A stretch of 41,955 nucleotides of DNA, from contig NZ_RRAZ01000032.1 of assembly GCF_003863335.1 (NCBI RefSeq), positions 1-41,955 of the forward strand. Reading direction: 5' to 3'. The notes below the pieces were generated by a model. That model saw nothing but the letters and a program-made list of their open reading frames with translations, made no database searches and had not been told where the DNA came from. A program made the translations under genes and the position numbers. Every line of letters begins with the position of its first letter. Within the stretch, counting starts at the first letter, position 1. Of this stretch, positions 25,604 through 33,897 are shown piece after piece. The DNA comes from Falsigemmobacter faecalis. Lineage in GTDB: Bacteria; Pseudomonadota; Alphaproteobacteria; Rhodobacterales; Rhodobacteraceae.

Positions 25604-27424
25604 ATGCGCAGGGATCCGCCGGAGATCTCGGTGATCGTGCCGGTTTTTAATCTGGGCGCTTTCGGAGTGGCTGCAGTGCACAGCCTGCTCGCGCAGGATT
25701 TTGACGATTATGAAGTGCTGCTGGTCGATGACGGCTCCACCGATGGTTCGGGCACGGCGGCCTTTGCGGCGGCGGGGGGCGATCCGCGCTTCCGGCTGCT
25801 GCGCCAGCAGAACCTTGGCCTGCCGGCGGCGCGCAACCGGGCGCTGGCGGCGGCCCGCGGCCGCTTCATTGCCTTTCTCGATGGCGATGACCGCTACAGC
25901 CCGGTCTTTCTCAGCCGGATGCGGGCGGCGCTTCTGGAGGATGGCGGCGACTGGGTGGCCTGCGCCTTTGCCGATTGCCTGCCCGACGGGCGGCAGATCC
26001 CGCAGCCGGCGCTTTATGACCGGCCCATGCCGCGCGCCGCCGCACGCTGGCCGCTGGCGAGCCTCGAGGGGATCCTCGCGCATTACCCCTCGGTCTGGAA
26101 CAAGCTTTATCGCCGCGAGCTGCTGGCGGGCTTAAGCTTTGAGCCGGGCTGGTTTGAAGATCACGTCTTCTGGCTGCGCGCCGCGCTGCGCAGCCCGGCG
26201 ATCCTGCATCTGCCCGAGCCGCTTTATCTGCAGACCCGCGGGCGGAAGGGGCAGTTGACCACCAGCGATGATGAGCGCGTCTTTGACCAGTTCCCGGTGC
26301 TTGAGCGGCTGCGCCATTTGCTGGTGTCCTCAGGCCGCCCCGGCGCGGCGGAGGCCTTTGAGGATCTGGCGGGGCGGCTGCTGGCCGAGCGCGCGCAGGT
26401 GCTGCGCGATCCGGGGCGGCGCTCGCGCTGGATCGGGGCGACGCGGCACTGGCTCAGCCGCCAGGGCTTTGACTTTCCCGCCCGCCATTCGCCCTCGCTG
26501 GCCACGGCCCTTGCCGGGCGCATGCCCGTGGGCGTAGTCGCGGATCTGAGCGCGGGCGGCGATCTCTCAGAGGCCGCCCTTGAGGGGCTGGCGGGTCAGG
26601 ACATCTCCGCCTTCAGCCTGATCGCTCTGACCCGGCCCGGAGCGGCGCTGCCGCCGCGGCTGGCCGAGTTTCAGCGCCGCTGCCCTGACCGGCTGCTGAT
26701 AAGGCTGGAGATGCCTCCCGCGCGGCCCGCCCCGCTGCGCTGGCGCGCCGCGCTGACCGGCTCAGAGGCGGAGGCGCTGGTCCTTTGCACCGGCCAGGAG
26801 GGCTTTGAGCCCTCGGCCCTCCGGCTCTGGGCGGATGCGCGCCGGCGCGGGCGGGCCGATCTGGCGGTCTCGGGGCTGCGGCTTCCGGCGGGGGGCGGCT
26901 GGCATGACGGCTGGGGCGACAGCGCGGCGCTGTCGCAGCCGCCCGCAGAGGGGCTGGCGCTGCAGCCGCGCCCCGGTGGCCTGCCGCTGCTGCCGCTGAC
27001 GGCCAATCTTCTGATCAGCCGCCCGCTGCTGTCAGAGGCGCTGCCGCCGCCCGACAGCCCCTGGCCCGAGGGCGATCTGAGCCTGCGGCTCAGCGCCAAA
27101 GCGGCGCGCATCGTCTGGCTGGGCTTTCCCGCGGTGCATCCGCCGCTTTGCCCGGCCCTGCGCGGAACCCGGGTCTTTGAGCGGGCCGAAGATCTGGCGG
27201 TGACGCGCGGCCTGAGCGGCGCGCAGCGGCGGCAGTTTTTGCTGAGGGTTTTGCAGATGCAGATGGATTTCGGCCCCCCGGGCGCGGGACGGCTGCGCCC
27301 TTTGTGGCTGCTGCCGGGGGTGTTTTACGGCCGCAGGCGGCTCAGCCGCGCCGGGCTCTGGCCCGGAGAGGGGCCGCTGGATGCGCGGCTTTCGCGGCTG
27401 CTGCGCCCGCAGGGATGGCGCTGA
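25604..27424 (+). CDS. Large family 2 glycosyltransferase, possibly two GT-A modules
   Basis: 606 residues. The first module (about 8-230) is a clear GT2 domain: SVIVPVFNLGAF, VLLVDDGSTDGS, QNLGLPAARNRAL and the metal site FLDGDDRY, then YPSVWNKLYRREL and EDHVFWLRA. The second half (about 300-606) is not obviously a known domain, but VGVVADLSAGGDL followed by LEGLAGQDISAFSLIALT resembles the start of another GT-A fold that has lost its DxD residues. AGGAGAG precedes ATG. It is followed by a hairpin and then the 1312-residue glycosyltransferase, so the two probably build the same glycan. Confidence 0.83.
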   Translation: MRRDPPEISVIVPVFNLGAFGVAAVHSLLAQDFDDYEVLLVDDGSTDGSGTAAFAAAGGDPRFRLLRQQNLGLPAARNRALAAARGRFIAFLDGDDRYSPVFLSRMRAALLEDGGDWVACAFADCLPDGRQIPQPALYDRPMPRAAARWPLASLEGILAHYPSVWNKLYRRELLAGLSFEPGWFEDHVFWLRAALRSPAILHLPEPLYLQTRGRKGQLTTSDDERVFDQFPVLERLRHLLVSSGRPGAAEAFEDLAGRLLAERAQVLRDPGRRSRWIGATRHWLSRQGFDFPARHSPSLATALAGRMPVGVVADLSAGGDLSEAALEGLAGQDISAFSLIALTRPGAALPPRLAEFQRRCPDRLLIRLEMPPARPAPLRWRAALTGSEAEALVLCTGQEGFEPSALRLWADARRRGRADLAVSGLRLPAGGGWHDGWGDSAALSQPPAEGLALQPRPGGLPLLPLTANLLISRPLLSEALPPPDSPWPEGDLSLRLSAKAARIVWLGFPAVHPPLCPALRGTRVFERAEDLAVTRGLSGAQRRQFLLRVLQMQMDFGPPGAGRLRPLWLLPGVFYGRRRLSRAGLWPGEGPLDARLSRLLRPQGWR

Positions 27425-27426
27425 GA

Positions 27427-27457
27427 CCGGAAAATATCGGCGGAAAATCTTTTCCGG
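27427..27457. terminator. Inverted repeat between the two large glycosyltransferase genes
   Basis: CCGGAAAA (27427-27434) and TTTTCCGG (27450-27457) are perfect eight-base arms around a 15-base loop, starting two bases after the upstream stop codon. There is no strong trailing T-run, so it may be a weak terminator or mRNA-stabilising structure. TTAA-N8-TTAAC follows at 27468-27484. Confidence 0.35.
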
Positions 27458-27559
27458 GAATACACGTTTAAGTTGCAAATTAACGCCGCTCTGGCAGACT
27501 GACAGGGTGCGAGTGACCGGGCGGCCGGATCTCTTCCGGTTGTAAAAGCGGATGTGTTC

Positions 27560-30500
27560 ATGATTGCCTTTCAGCCCCGCCCCGGGGCGCAGTTTTGCTG
27601 TGAGACGGATTTTTCACAGCACAGCTTTGCGTCACTGCATTTCTGCACCGCGGATGCCGCCGCCATCCCGCTGCATCTGTCGCTGCGCCCGGGGGAGGGG
27701 CTGGTGGTGCTGAACCGGCGCGACCGCGCGGGCTGGCGGCGCGAGCTGCCGCTGGCGCACCGCTTTGCGCAGCCCCGCGGCCATCTGCAGCTGACCTTCG
27801 GGCAAAACGGCGTTCTGCTGGAGGTCGATGGCCGGAGGCTGGGCCGCTTTGACCCTTTCCCCCGCCCCGACCGCAGCGCCAGGCTGAAGCTCAGGCGCGG
27901 CTTTCCGGGGCTGCAGCGCATCACCGGCGTCCTGGCCGAGGGCGGGATTTTCCCGAAAACCCTGCCCGACACCCATCCTGAGATCGCGCCCCGGTGGCTG
28001 ACCGGGGGGCGGGCGCTCTGGATCAGCCGCAGGCTGGAGCTGATCTCTCCGCGGCCCGTGGCACCGCTGCCGCTGCCGGGGGGCGACGTGCTGGATCTGC
28101 TGCCGCTCGCAGGCGGCGGCTATGGCGCGGCGCTGCCCGGGCGGATCTGGCAGGGCGGAGAGGTCTTCTCTCCCGGGGAGGGGCTTTCGTTTTCGCGCCG
28201 CGATCTGGCGCGGCTGATGGATCAGGTGCTGGCGGAGGGCCAGGCCGATCTGGATGATTTCCTGGCGCTGCAACTGCTTGAGCACAGCCGCTGGAGCGGC
28301 GCGGGCGCGGATCTGTCCGCGGCCACCCGCCGCGCGCTGCTGCGTCTCGCGGCGCGTTTCGGGCTGCAGGCATATCTGGCCGCAGGCGGGCTGACGGCAG
28401 AGGCCGCCCCGCTCCCGCTGCCCCTGCCGCAGGAGGACGCACAGGCGCGCCGCTATGCCCTCAGTGGCGGGCTGATGGCCCGGCTGCGGGCGGGAGGAGA
28501 TCCGGACGACAGCGCCCTCTCAGCGGCGCTGTCCGGGCTGCCCACGGCTGACGAGCGCGGGAGCTTTCTCGCAGAGCTGACCGAGAGTTACTGCCTGACG
28601 GGCAGCTTTGAGCGGCTTTTGGCGGCGGCGGAGCGCAGCGGGGCCGCCGGGGTGCTTCTGGCCGCCCCGGACAGCTCCTGGATGCGCTCGGTGCTGTTTG
28701 CCTGGCAGGCGGCGCGGGGGCGCAGCCTGCCGGAGATGACGGCCGGGCTGGCCGCTCTGACGGGGGCGCGTGACTGGATCGTCACTCCGGCGGTTGCCGA
28801 GGGGCTGACGCGGCTTCTGACCCGCCCTGCGCTGCCGCTGAGCGATCTGGAGCCACTTTTAAGCGCCTGGTTCGCCTTTCATGAGGCGCTCGCCTGGCAG
28901 AGCTTCAGCCGCCATGGCTGTCAGGCCCTCTGCCGCGCCTCGGCGGGGCTTTTGCAGCTGCACCCGGCGCTGCCCGGGGATCTGCAACAGCGCCTTGAGG
29001 GGCATTGGCTGCGCTGTCTGGGCCTGACCACGGCCTTTTATGACGCGCTGTCAGAGCTTTGTGGCGCTTCGGAGCTGCCGCCCCGGCTGCGGGCCGCCGC
29101 ACTGCAGTTCCGCAGGCTCTCCGACCCCGACACCCCGCCCGGCGAAGCGGAGGAGGCCGCCCGCTTCTTTGAAGCGGCAGGCACCCCCGGGATCGATCGG
29201 TTCCGCCGCGCCCGCTTCGGTCCCGCCGGGGCGGGGCTGGAGGTGCCCTCCGCCCTCAGCGGCGAGGCGCTTTTGCGCCATCTGCTCGCGCCGCTGACCC
29301 CGGGCGGAGAGGATCTGCCCCCTGAGGACCGCGCCCGCGCCGCCCGCGCGGTGAGCGGGCTTTGGGAGCGGGTGCCCGAGGCGCTTTTCGCCCCCGTTCA
29401 GGCCCGTCTGGGGCGCGATCTGGCGCGCTTTATGACAGAGGGCCTGCCGGGGGGAGAGGCGGGCCGCGCGCTCTGGCGGGATCTGCGCGCCTTAAGCGGG
29501 CGGGAGGCCCGTCACCTCGGCCTCGCCCTGGCGCTTTTGCTGCTCGAAGAGGCCCCGCCCCGCCCCGGAGATACGGCCCTGCGCGCGAAGCTGCAGGCGC
29601 TGATCCCAGGCGCAGAACCGCTGGGAGAGGCCCCGGCCCTTGCTGCGCTTCCCGCGCGGATGACGGGCCGGATCTCGGGGCTGATCCCCGCCCCCGCCCC
29701 CCCCGAAGGACTGCCGCCCTGGGGGGAGCCGGTCTCAAAGCTGCATGATCTGATCGTGGTGGTTTTCTCCTGCAAAGCCCATCTCGGCACCCGCATTCCG
29801 GCCATGGAAAAGGGCTGGCTGTCTGATCTTCAGGCCTTTGAAATCCCTTATATTATCGTGACCGGCGGGGGGCTTCCTGGAGAGGTCCGCCGCGCGGGGC
29901 GGCATGTCACGCTTGATTGTCCCGATGACTATGAGGGGCTGCCGCAAAAGACCCTGGCGGTGCTGCGCTATATCCGCGATCACACCCCTTTTGCGCGGAT
30001 GCTGAAGATCGATGACGACTGCTTTCTGGCGACAGAAAGCCTCGTCACCGGGCTGCCGCATCTGATGTCGGACTGGGCGGGGCGGGTGCTGAGCCGGGCG
30101 CGCGGCAATACCGACCGGCTCTGGCATCAGGCGAAATCGCAAAGCCCGCGCGGGCGGCAGGATCTCGACAAATCGCCCGAGCCTTCGGTCTATACCGACG
30201 GCGGCTCGGGCTATGTGCTGAGCCGCCGCGCCATCACAGCCGCCCTTGAGATGGCGGCGACCCCGGCGGGGCAGCGGCTCATCAGCCTGTCGTTTCTCGA
30301 AGACAAACTGCTGGGGGATCTGCTGAGCCGCGCCGGATTTCGCCCCGATCCGACCGGCTGGCGTATGCCCCAGGAGCGCCGCACCGCGCTGCAGGGCCGC
30401 ACGGTGCCGTTCTGGCACAATGGCCCCCGCCCCTTTGCCGGAGCGGGGATCCTCGGCCTGCATCTCGACGGGCCTGAGCAACAGGTTGAGGTGCACCGGG

Positions 30501-31495
30501 CCGCGCGGCTGGATCTGCCGCAGAAGGGGCGGATCTGGCCCGCCTCTCAGGGGGTGAAATTCGGCTGGGCCTCAAATTGTCTGACGCTGATCAGCCCGGT
30601 TGCGCGGCTCTCACAGCTGGCGCGGGCAGAGGTCGCGGTGGTCTGTGCCCTGCGCAATGAGCGCGAGATCCTGCCGCAGTATCTGGCGCATTACCGCAGT
30701 CTGGGCGTCGGGGGCTTTCTGATTGCCGACAATGGCTCAGATGATGGCAGCCTGGAATATCTGGCGGATCAGCCCGATGTGGCGCTGTTTTCCGTCGATA
30801 CGCCCTATAGCCTGTCGCATTACGGCGTCGACTGGCAGGAGGCGCTGCTGTCGTCTTTCCGGCAAAACCGCTGGAGCCTGGTGGCCGATGCCGATGAATT
30901 TCTGGTCCCCGACCCCGGCAGCGATCTGCCCGCGCTTTTGCGCGGCGCTGACTTTGCCGGGGCCGATGCGGTGCGGGTCTTCATGCTGGATCTTTATCCC
31001 AAAGGCCCCCTGTCAGAGGCGGATTTCACCCGTGCCAGCCCCTTTGAGGCGGCGGGCCATGCCGATCTGACGCCCTTTTTGACCACCTCCGGGGCGCGGG
31101 GGCCTTTCTCGGATCAGCCGACCTGGACCAGCGGGCTGCGCCACCGTCTGATGCCCGGATCGCGGCCCGAGCTTTTCGTGGCGCAAAAGATCGCGCTTTT
31201 GCGCTTTGGCCCGCAGATGCAATTGAGCGAGGGGCTGCATTACGTCTCGGGCTGCCGCCCTGCGCCGCGGGATCTGCTTTTCGGGCATTTCAAATATACC
31301 CCCTGGTTTGCCGCCCGCGTCGCGCGCGAGGTCGCGCGCGGGCAGCATTTCAACGGCGCTGAGGAATACCGCCGCTATCTCAATCTCCTGGCAGAGGGGC
31401 GCGACTGCCTGTGGCAGGAAGGTGCCTCAGGCCCCTGGACGGACAGCGCCTTCATCCGCCACCTCTTCGCCACCGGACAGGCACCGGGGCGATGA
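27560..31495 (+). CDS. Giant multidomain glycosyltransferase (GT31-like plus GT2/GT92-like)
   Basis: 1311-1313 residues. Residues 1-130 look like a beta-rich galectin/LamG-type binding module. Residues 130-720 are mainly helical, leucine/alanine-rich and unassigned. Residues about 725-930 form a GT31-like domain (VVVFSCKAHLGTRIPAM, KIDDDCF metal site, YTDGGSGYVLSRRA, FLEDKLLGDLL). Residues about 1020-1290 form a Glyco_tranf_2_4/GT92-like domain (CALRNEREILPQYLAHYRSL, ADNGSDDGSLEYL, VADADEFLV). Two catalytic domains in one chain suggest sequential addition of two sugars, with beta-1,3-galactosyl transfer a guess for the first. The ATG at 27560 is preferred; a GTG two codons earlier is possible, and neither has a strong ribosome site. 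It converges with the DUF2793 gene eight bases away. Confidence 0.82.
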   Translation: MIAFQPRPGAQFCCETDFSQHSFASLHFCTADAAAIPLHLSLRPGEGLVVLNRRDRAGWRRELPLAHRFAQPRGHLQLTFGQNGVLLEVDGRRLGRFDPFPRPDRSARLKLRRGFPGLQRITGVLAEGGIFPKTLPDTHPEIAPRWLTGGRALWISRRLELISPRPVAPLPLPGGDVLDLLPLAGGGYGAALPGRIWQGGEVFSPGEGLSFSRRDLARLMDQVLAEGQADLDDFLALQLLEHSRWSGAGADLSAATRRALLRLAARFGLQAYLAAGGLTAEAAPLPLPLPQEDAQARRYALSGGLMARLRAGGDPDDSALSAALSGLPTADERGSFLAELTESYCLTGSFERLLAAAERSGAAGVLLAAPDSSWMRSVLFAWQAARGRSLPEMTAGLAALTGARDWIVTPAVAEGLTRLLTRPALPLSDLEPLLSAWFAFHEALAWQSFSRHGCQALCRASAGLLQLHPALPGDLQQRLEGHWLRCLGLTTAFYDALSELCGASELPPRLRAAALQFRRLSDPDTPPGEAEEAARFFEAAGTPGIDRFRRARFGPAGAGLEVPSALSGEALLRHLLAPLTPGGEDLPPEDRARAARAVSGLWERVPEALFAPVQARLGRDLARFMTEGLPGGEAGRALWRDLRALSGREARHLGLALALLLLEEAPPRPGDTALRAKLQALIPGAEPLGEAPALAALPARMTGRISGLIPAPAPPEGLPPWGEPVSKLHDLIVVVFSCKAHLGTRIPAMEKGWLSDLQAFEIPYIIVTGGGLPGEVRRAGRHVTLDCPDDYEGLPQKTLAVLRYIRDHTPFARMLKIDDDCFLATESLVTGLPHLMSDWAGRVLSRARGNTDRLWHQAKSQSPRGRQDLDKSPEPSVYTDGGSGYVLSRRAITAALEMAATPAGQRLISLSFLEDKLLGDLLSRAGFRPDPTGWRMPQERRTALQGRTVPFWHNGPRPFAGAGILGLHLDGPEQQVEVHRAARLDLPQKGRIWPASQGVKFGWASNCLTLISPVARLSQLARAEVAVVCALRNEREILPQYLAHYRSLGVGGFLIADNGSDDGSLEYLADQPDVALFSVDTPYSLSHYGVDWQEALLSSFRQNRWSLVADADEFLVPDPGSDLPALLRGADFAGADAVRVFMLDLYPKGPLSEADFTRASPFEAAGHADLTPFLTTSGARGPFSDQPTWTSGLRHRLMPGSRPELFVAQKIALLRFGPQMQLSEGLHYVSGCRPAPRDLLFGHFKYTPWFAARVAREVARGQHFNGAEEYRRYLNLLAEGRDCLWQEGASGPWTDSAFIRHLFATGQAPGR

Positions 31496-31503
31496 GGGGC
31501 CCC

Positions 31504-32754
31504 TTAATACCAGCGCCCGATGGCGGTCAGATGCAAAGGATCGGCGCGCCGCGCATGATCGGCCCCGCGCAGGCTGAGGCTCGCCGAGGTGGTGCCGGGC
31601 GCGGCATCCAGACAAAGCGCCGAGAGCACCGTGGCCTGGGCCGTGCCGCTGATCACCGGAGGCGCGGTGAAGGGCTGCGGATAGCTCCAGGTTGTGGCCG
31701 CCGAAGCCGAGGGCGTCAGGCTTCGTCGGCAGATCTGCGTGCCATCGGGCAGCCGCAGCCAGGAGCCATTGGCCGTGCTGCCGCTGCTGCTGCTCTGGCG
31801 CATCCAGGGCTGCCAGGTTCCGGCGCTGTCCGCCCCCCGGCTCCAGAGCGTGCCGCTTTGGGTGATGTAAAGCTGCGCCGCCCCCGCGCCAGGCCGGGCG
31901 ATCTGCACCAGGGCCCCGGCGGCGGCCTCGGGATAATGATTGCCCGCCGTCAGCGCCGCCGAAGCGCAGACCCAGACCCCGCTGCCCGGCAGATCATCCG
32001 GATCATCGCCTGCATCAAGCGCGAGCCCCAGCGGCCAGCCGTAATCGCCGGATTTCACCAGCCGTCCCGGCACCTCATCCGTGGCGCTTTGCGTGATCCC
32101 CGCGCCGCTGAGAAGCCCCGTGGCGCGGGCCACCGACAAAGCGGTGATCCAGGTGCTGCCATCGGCGCTGACCTTCAGCGCAAAATCATCCGTCCCGGAG
32201 GTGCCCATCTCGGCCCGCCCGCCCCAGGCGGTCTGAAAGAGCAGGCTTGCGGTTTCCGCCGCGGCGGCCTTGTTGATCTTGATCTGATGGCCCGCGCCCT
32301 GATGGGTGAACAGCGACGCCTCTCCCGCAAGGGCAAGCCGGTTGGCCCCCTCAGCCGTTGCCCCAACCCCGAGCCGCGCGACCTGCAACGGCAGATCCTG
32401 CGCCGCCACCCAGGCGCCGCCCTGCCAGCGCAGCGCCAGAGCCTCATCCGCGACCCAGATCTGCCAGCCCTCAGCCGGGGTCAGAAAGACCCAGGCGCCC
32501 TGCGCAAAATAGCCGATCTGCCCGCCCCGCCCGTCCCAGGCCCCGGTGGCCCCGGCGGGGATCAAAAAGCGCGCGCCCTCTGCGGGATCATCGGGGGGCG
32601 CGCTTTCGCTGCGGCTTGCGACCCCGGCCTGCACCAGCACCTCCAGCAGGCGCAGCGCCTCATTATGGGGGATATGCTTTTGCGCCTGGGCCGGCCGGAT
32701 CATCGGCAAAGCCAGAACGGGCGTAAGATCGTCAGAGGCGAAAAGATCAGACAT
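31504..32754 (-). CDS. DUF2793 protein (phage-tail-like)
   Basis: 416 residues from ATG 32754, which has GGAG five bases upstream; a GTG two codons earlier is less likely. The N-terminal ALPMIRPAQAQKHIPHNEAL (15-34) and following GWQIWVADEALALRW are the hallmark of DUF2793, a family common in Rhodobacterales and often found near tail-fibre or glycan genes. The C-terminal half has repeated short beta motifs such as GTLWSRGADSAGTWQPW, similar to receptor-binding tail-fibre tips. Function is unknown. In this setting it could bind or modify the surface polysaccharide, or be prophage or GTA-derived. Confidence 0.78.
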   Translation of the reverse strand: MSDLFASDDLTPVLALPMIRPAQAQKHIPHNEALRLLEVLVQAGVASRSESAPPDDPAEGARFLIPAGATGAWDGRGGQIGYFAQGAWVFLTPAEGWQIWVADEALALRWQGGAWVAAQDLPLQVARLGVGATAEGANRLALAGEASLFTHQGAGHQIKINKAAAAETASLLFQTAWGGRAEMGTSGTDDFALKVSADGSTWITALSVARATGLLSGAGITQSATDEVPGRLVKSGDYGWPLGLALDAGDDPDDLPGSGVWVCASAALTAGNHYPEAAAGALVQIARPGAGAAQLYITQSGTLWSRGADSAGTWQPWMRQSSSSGSTANGSWLRLPDGTQICRRSLTPSASAATTWSYPQPFTAPPVISGTAQATVLSALCLDAAPGTTSASLSLRGADHARRADPLHLTAIGRWY

Positions 32755-32985
32755 GGCCACTCCGGCGTGAGGAAATCGCCGCCATGCTCGGCGAAGGGCT
32801 TTGCAGCAGGGTTAACGCTGCGTACGCTCAAACCTCTCAGGGGCCGTCATCCTGCCCCGCTTTTGCCCGAAGTTGCTTTTATCATGGGTGTGCAACCGCC
32901 GATCCGTCAGCGGAATTTTAAGACAAACCCCTGCTCTTTCAGGGGGATCCGGCCCTGCGGGCCATGTTTGAAGGATTGAAGTGAT

Positions 32986-33897
32986 TTGGCTGTGCTGTCT
33001 TCCGCGCTGACCCATCTGCAACGGCTTGAGGCCGAGAGTATTCATATCTTCCGCGAAGTGGTGGCCACGGCGGAAAAGCCGGTGATGCTTTATTCGGTGG
33101 GCAAGGATTCCGCCGTTATGCTGCATCTGGCGAAAAAGGCCTTCTGGCCCGCGCCGCCGCCCTTTGCGCTGCTGCATGTCGATACGACCTGGAAATTCCG
33201 CGATATGTACGCTTTGCGCGACCGCGCCGCGGCAGAGGCGGGGATGAAACTTCTGGTGCATCAAAACCCCGAGGCTCTCGCCCAGGGCATCAATCCTTTC
33301 GACCACGGCGGGCTGCACACCGATCTGTGGAAGACCGAAGGGCTGAAACAGGCGCTGGATAAATGGGGCTTTGACGTGGCCTTCGGCGGCGCGCGCCGCG
33401 ATGAGGAAAAATCCCGCGCCAAAGAACGGATCCTGTCGTTCCGCTCGGCCGCGCATCGCTGGGATCCGAAAAACCAGCGCCCTGAGCTCTGGCAGATTTA
33501 TAACACCCGCAAAGCCCGGGGTGAGACGATCCGCGCTTTTCCGATTTCCAATTGGACCGAGCTGGATATCTGGCAATATATCCGCGCCGAAGGCATTGAG
33601 ATTGTGCCGCTTTATTTCGCCAAACCCCGACCTGTGGTCGAGCGCGGCGGGCTTTTGATTATGGTAGATGACAAGCGCTTCCCGCTGGCGGCGGGCGAGG
33701 TGCCGAAGATGGCCTCGGTGCGCTTTCGGACGCTGGGCTGCTACCCGCTGACGGGGGCGGTCGAAAGCACCGCCGCCACGCTGTCAGAGGTGATCCGCGA
33801 GATGCTGTTAACCACCACCTCCGAGCGGCAGGGGCGGGCGATTGATCACGATCAGTCGGCCTCGATGGAGAAGAAAAAGCAGGAGGGCTATTTCTGA
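32986..33897 (+). CDS. cysD: Sulfate adenylyltransferase subunit 2
   Basis: 303 residues, the same size as E. coli CysD. It is the ATP-PP-loop subunit of ATP sulfurylase making APS from sulfate and ATP. The PP-loop is [10 protein letters not shown] (36-45). [20 protein letters not shown] and [11 protein letters not shown] are family signatures. The start appears to be TTG, with AAGGA ten bases upstream; a GTG two codons on is the alternative. It overlaps cysNC by one base (TGATG), and the two products form a complex. Upstream bases 32755-32985 are the divergent promoter region shared with the DUF2793 gene and include TTAAC at 32812. Confidence 0.93.
   Translation: MAVLSSALTHLQRLEAESIHIFREVVATAEKPVMLYSVGKDSAVMLHLAKKAFWPAPPPFALLHVDTTWKFRDMYALRDRAAAEAGMKLLVHQNPEALAQGINPFDHGGLHTDLWKTEGLKQALDKWGFDVAFGGARRDEEKSRAKERILSFRSAAHRWDPKNQRPELWQIYNTRKARGETIRAFPISNWTELDIWQYIRAEGIEIVPLYFAKPRPVVERGGLLIMVDDKRFPLAAGEVPKMASVRFRTLGCYPLTGAVESTAATLSEVIREMLLTTTSERQGRAIDHDQSASMEKKKQEGYF

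Noticed and set aside
31411-32979. 522-codon plus-strand open frame opposite the DUF2793 gene
   Set aside because: The DUF2793 frame has recognisable family motifs and a ribosome site; this one has neither.
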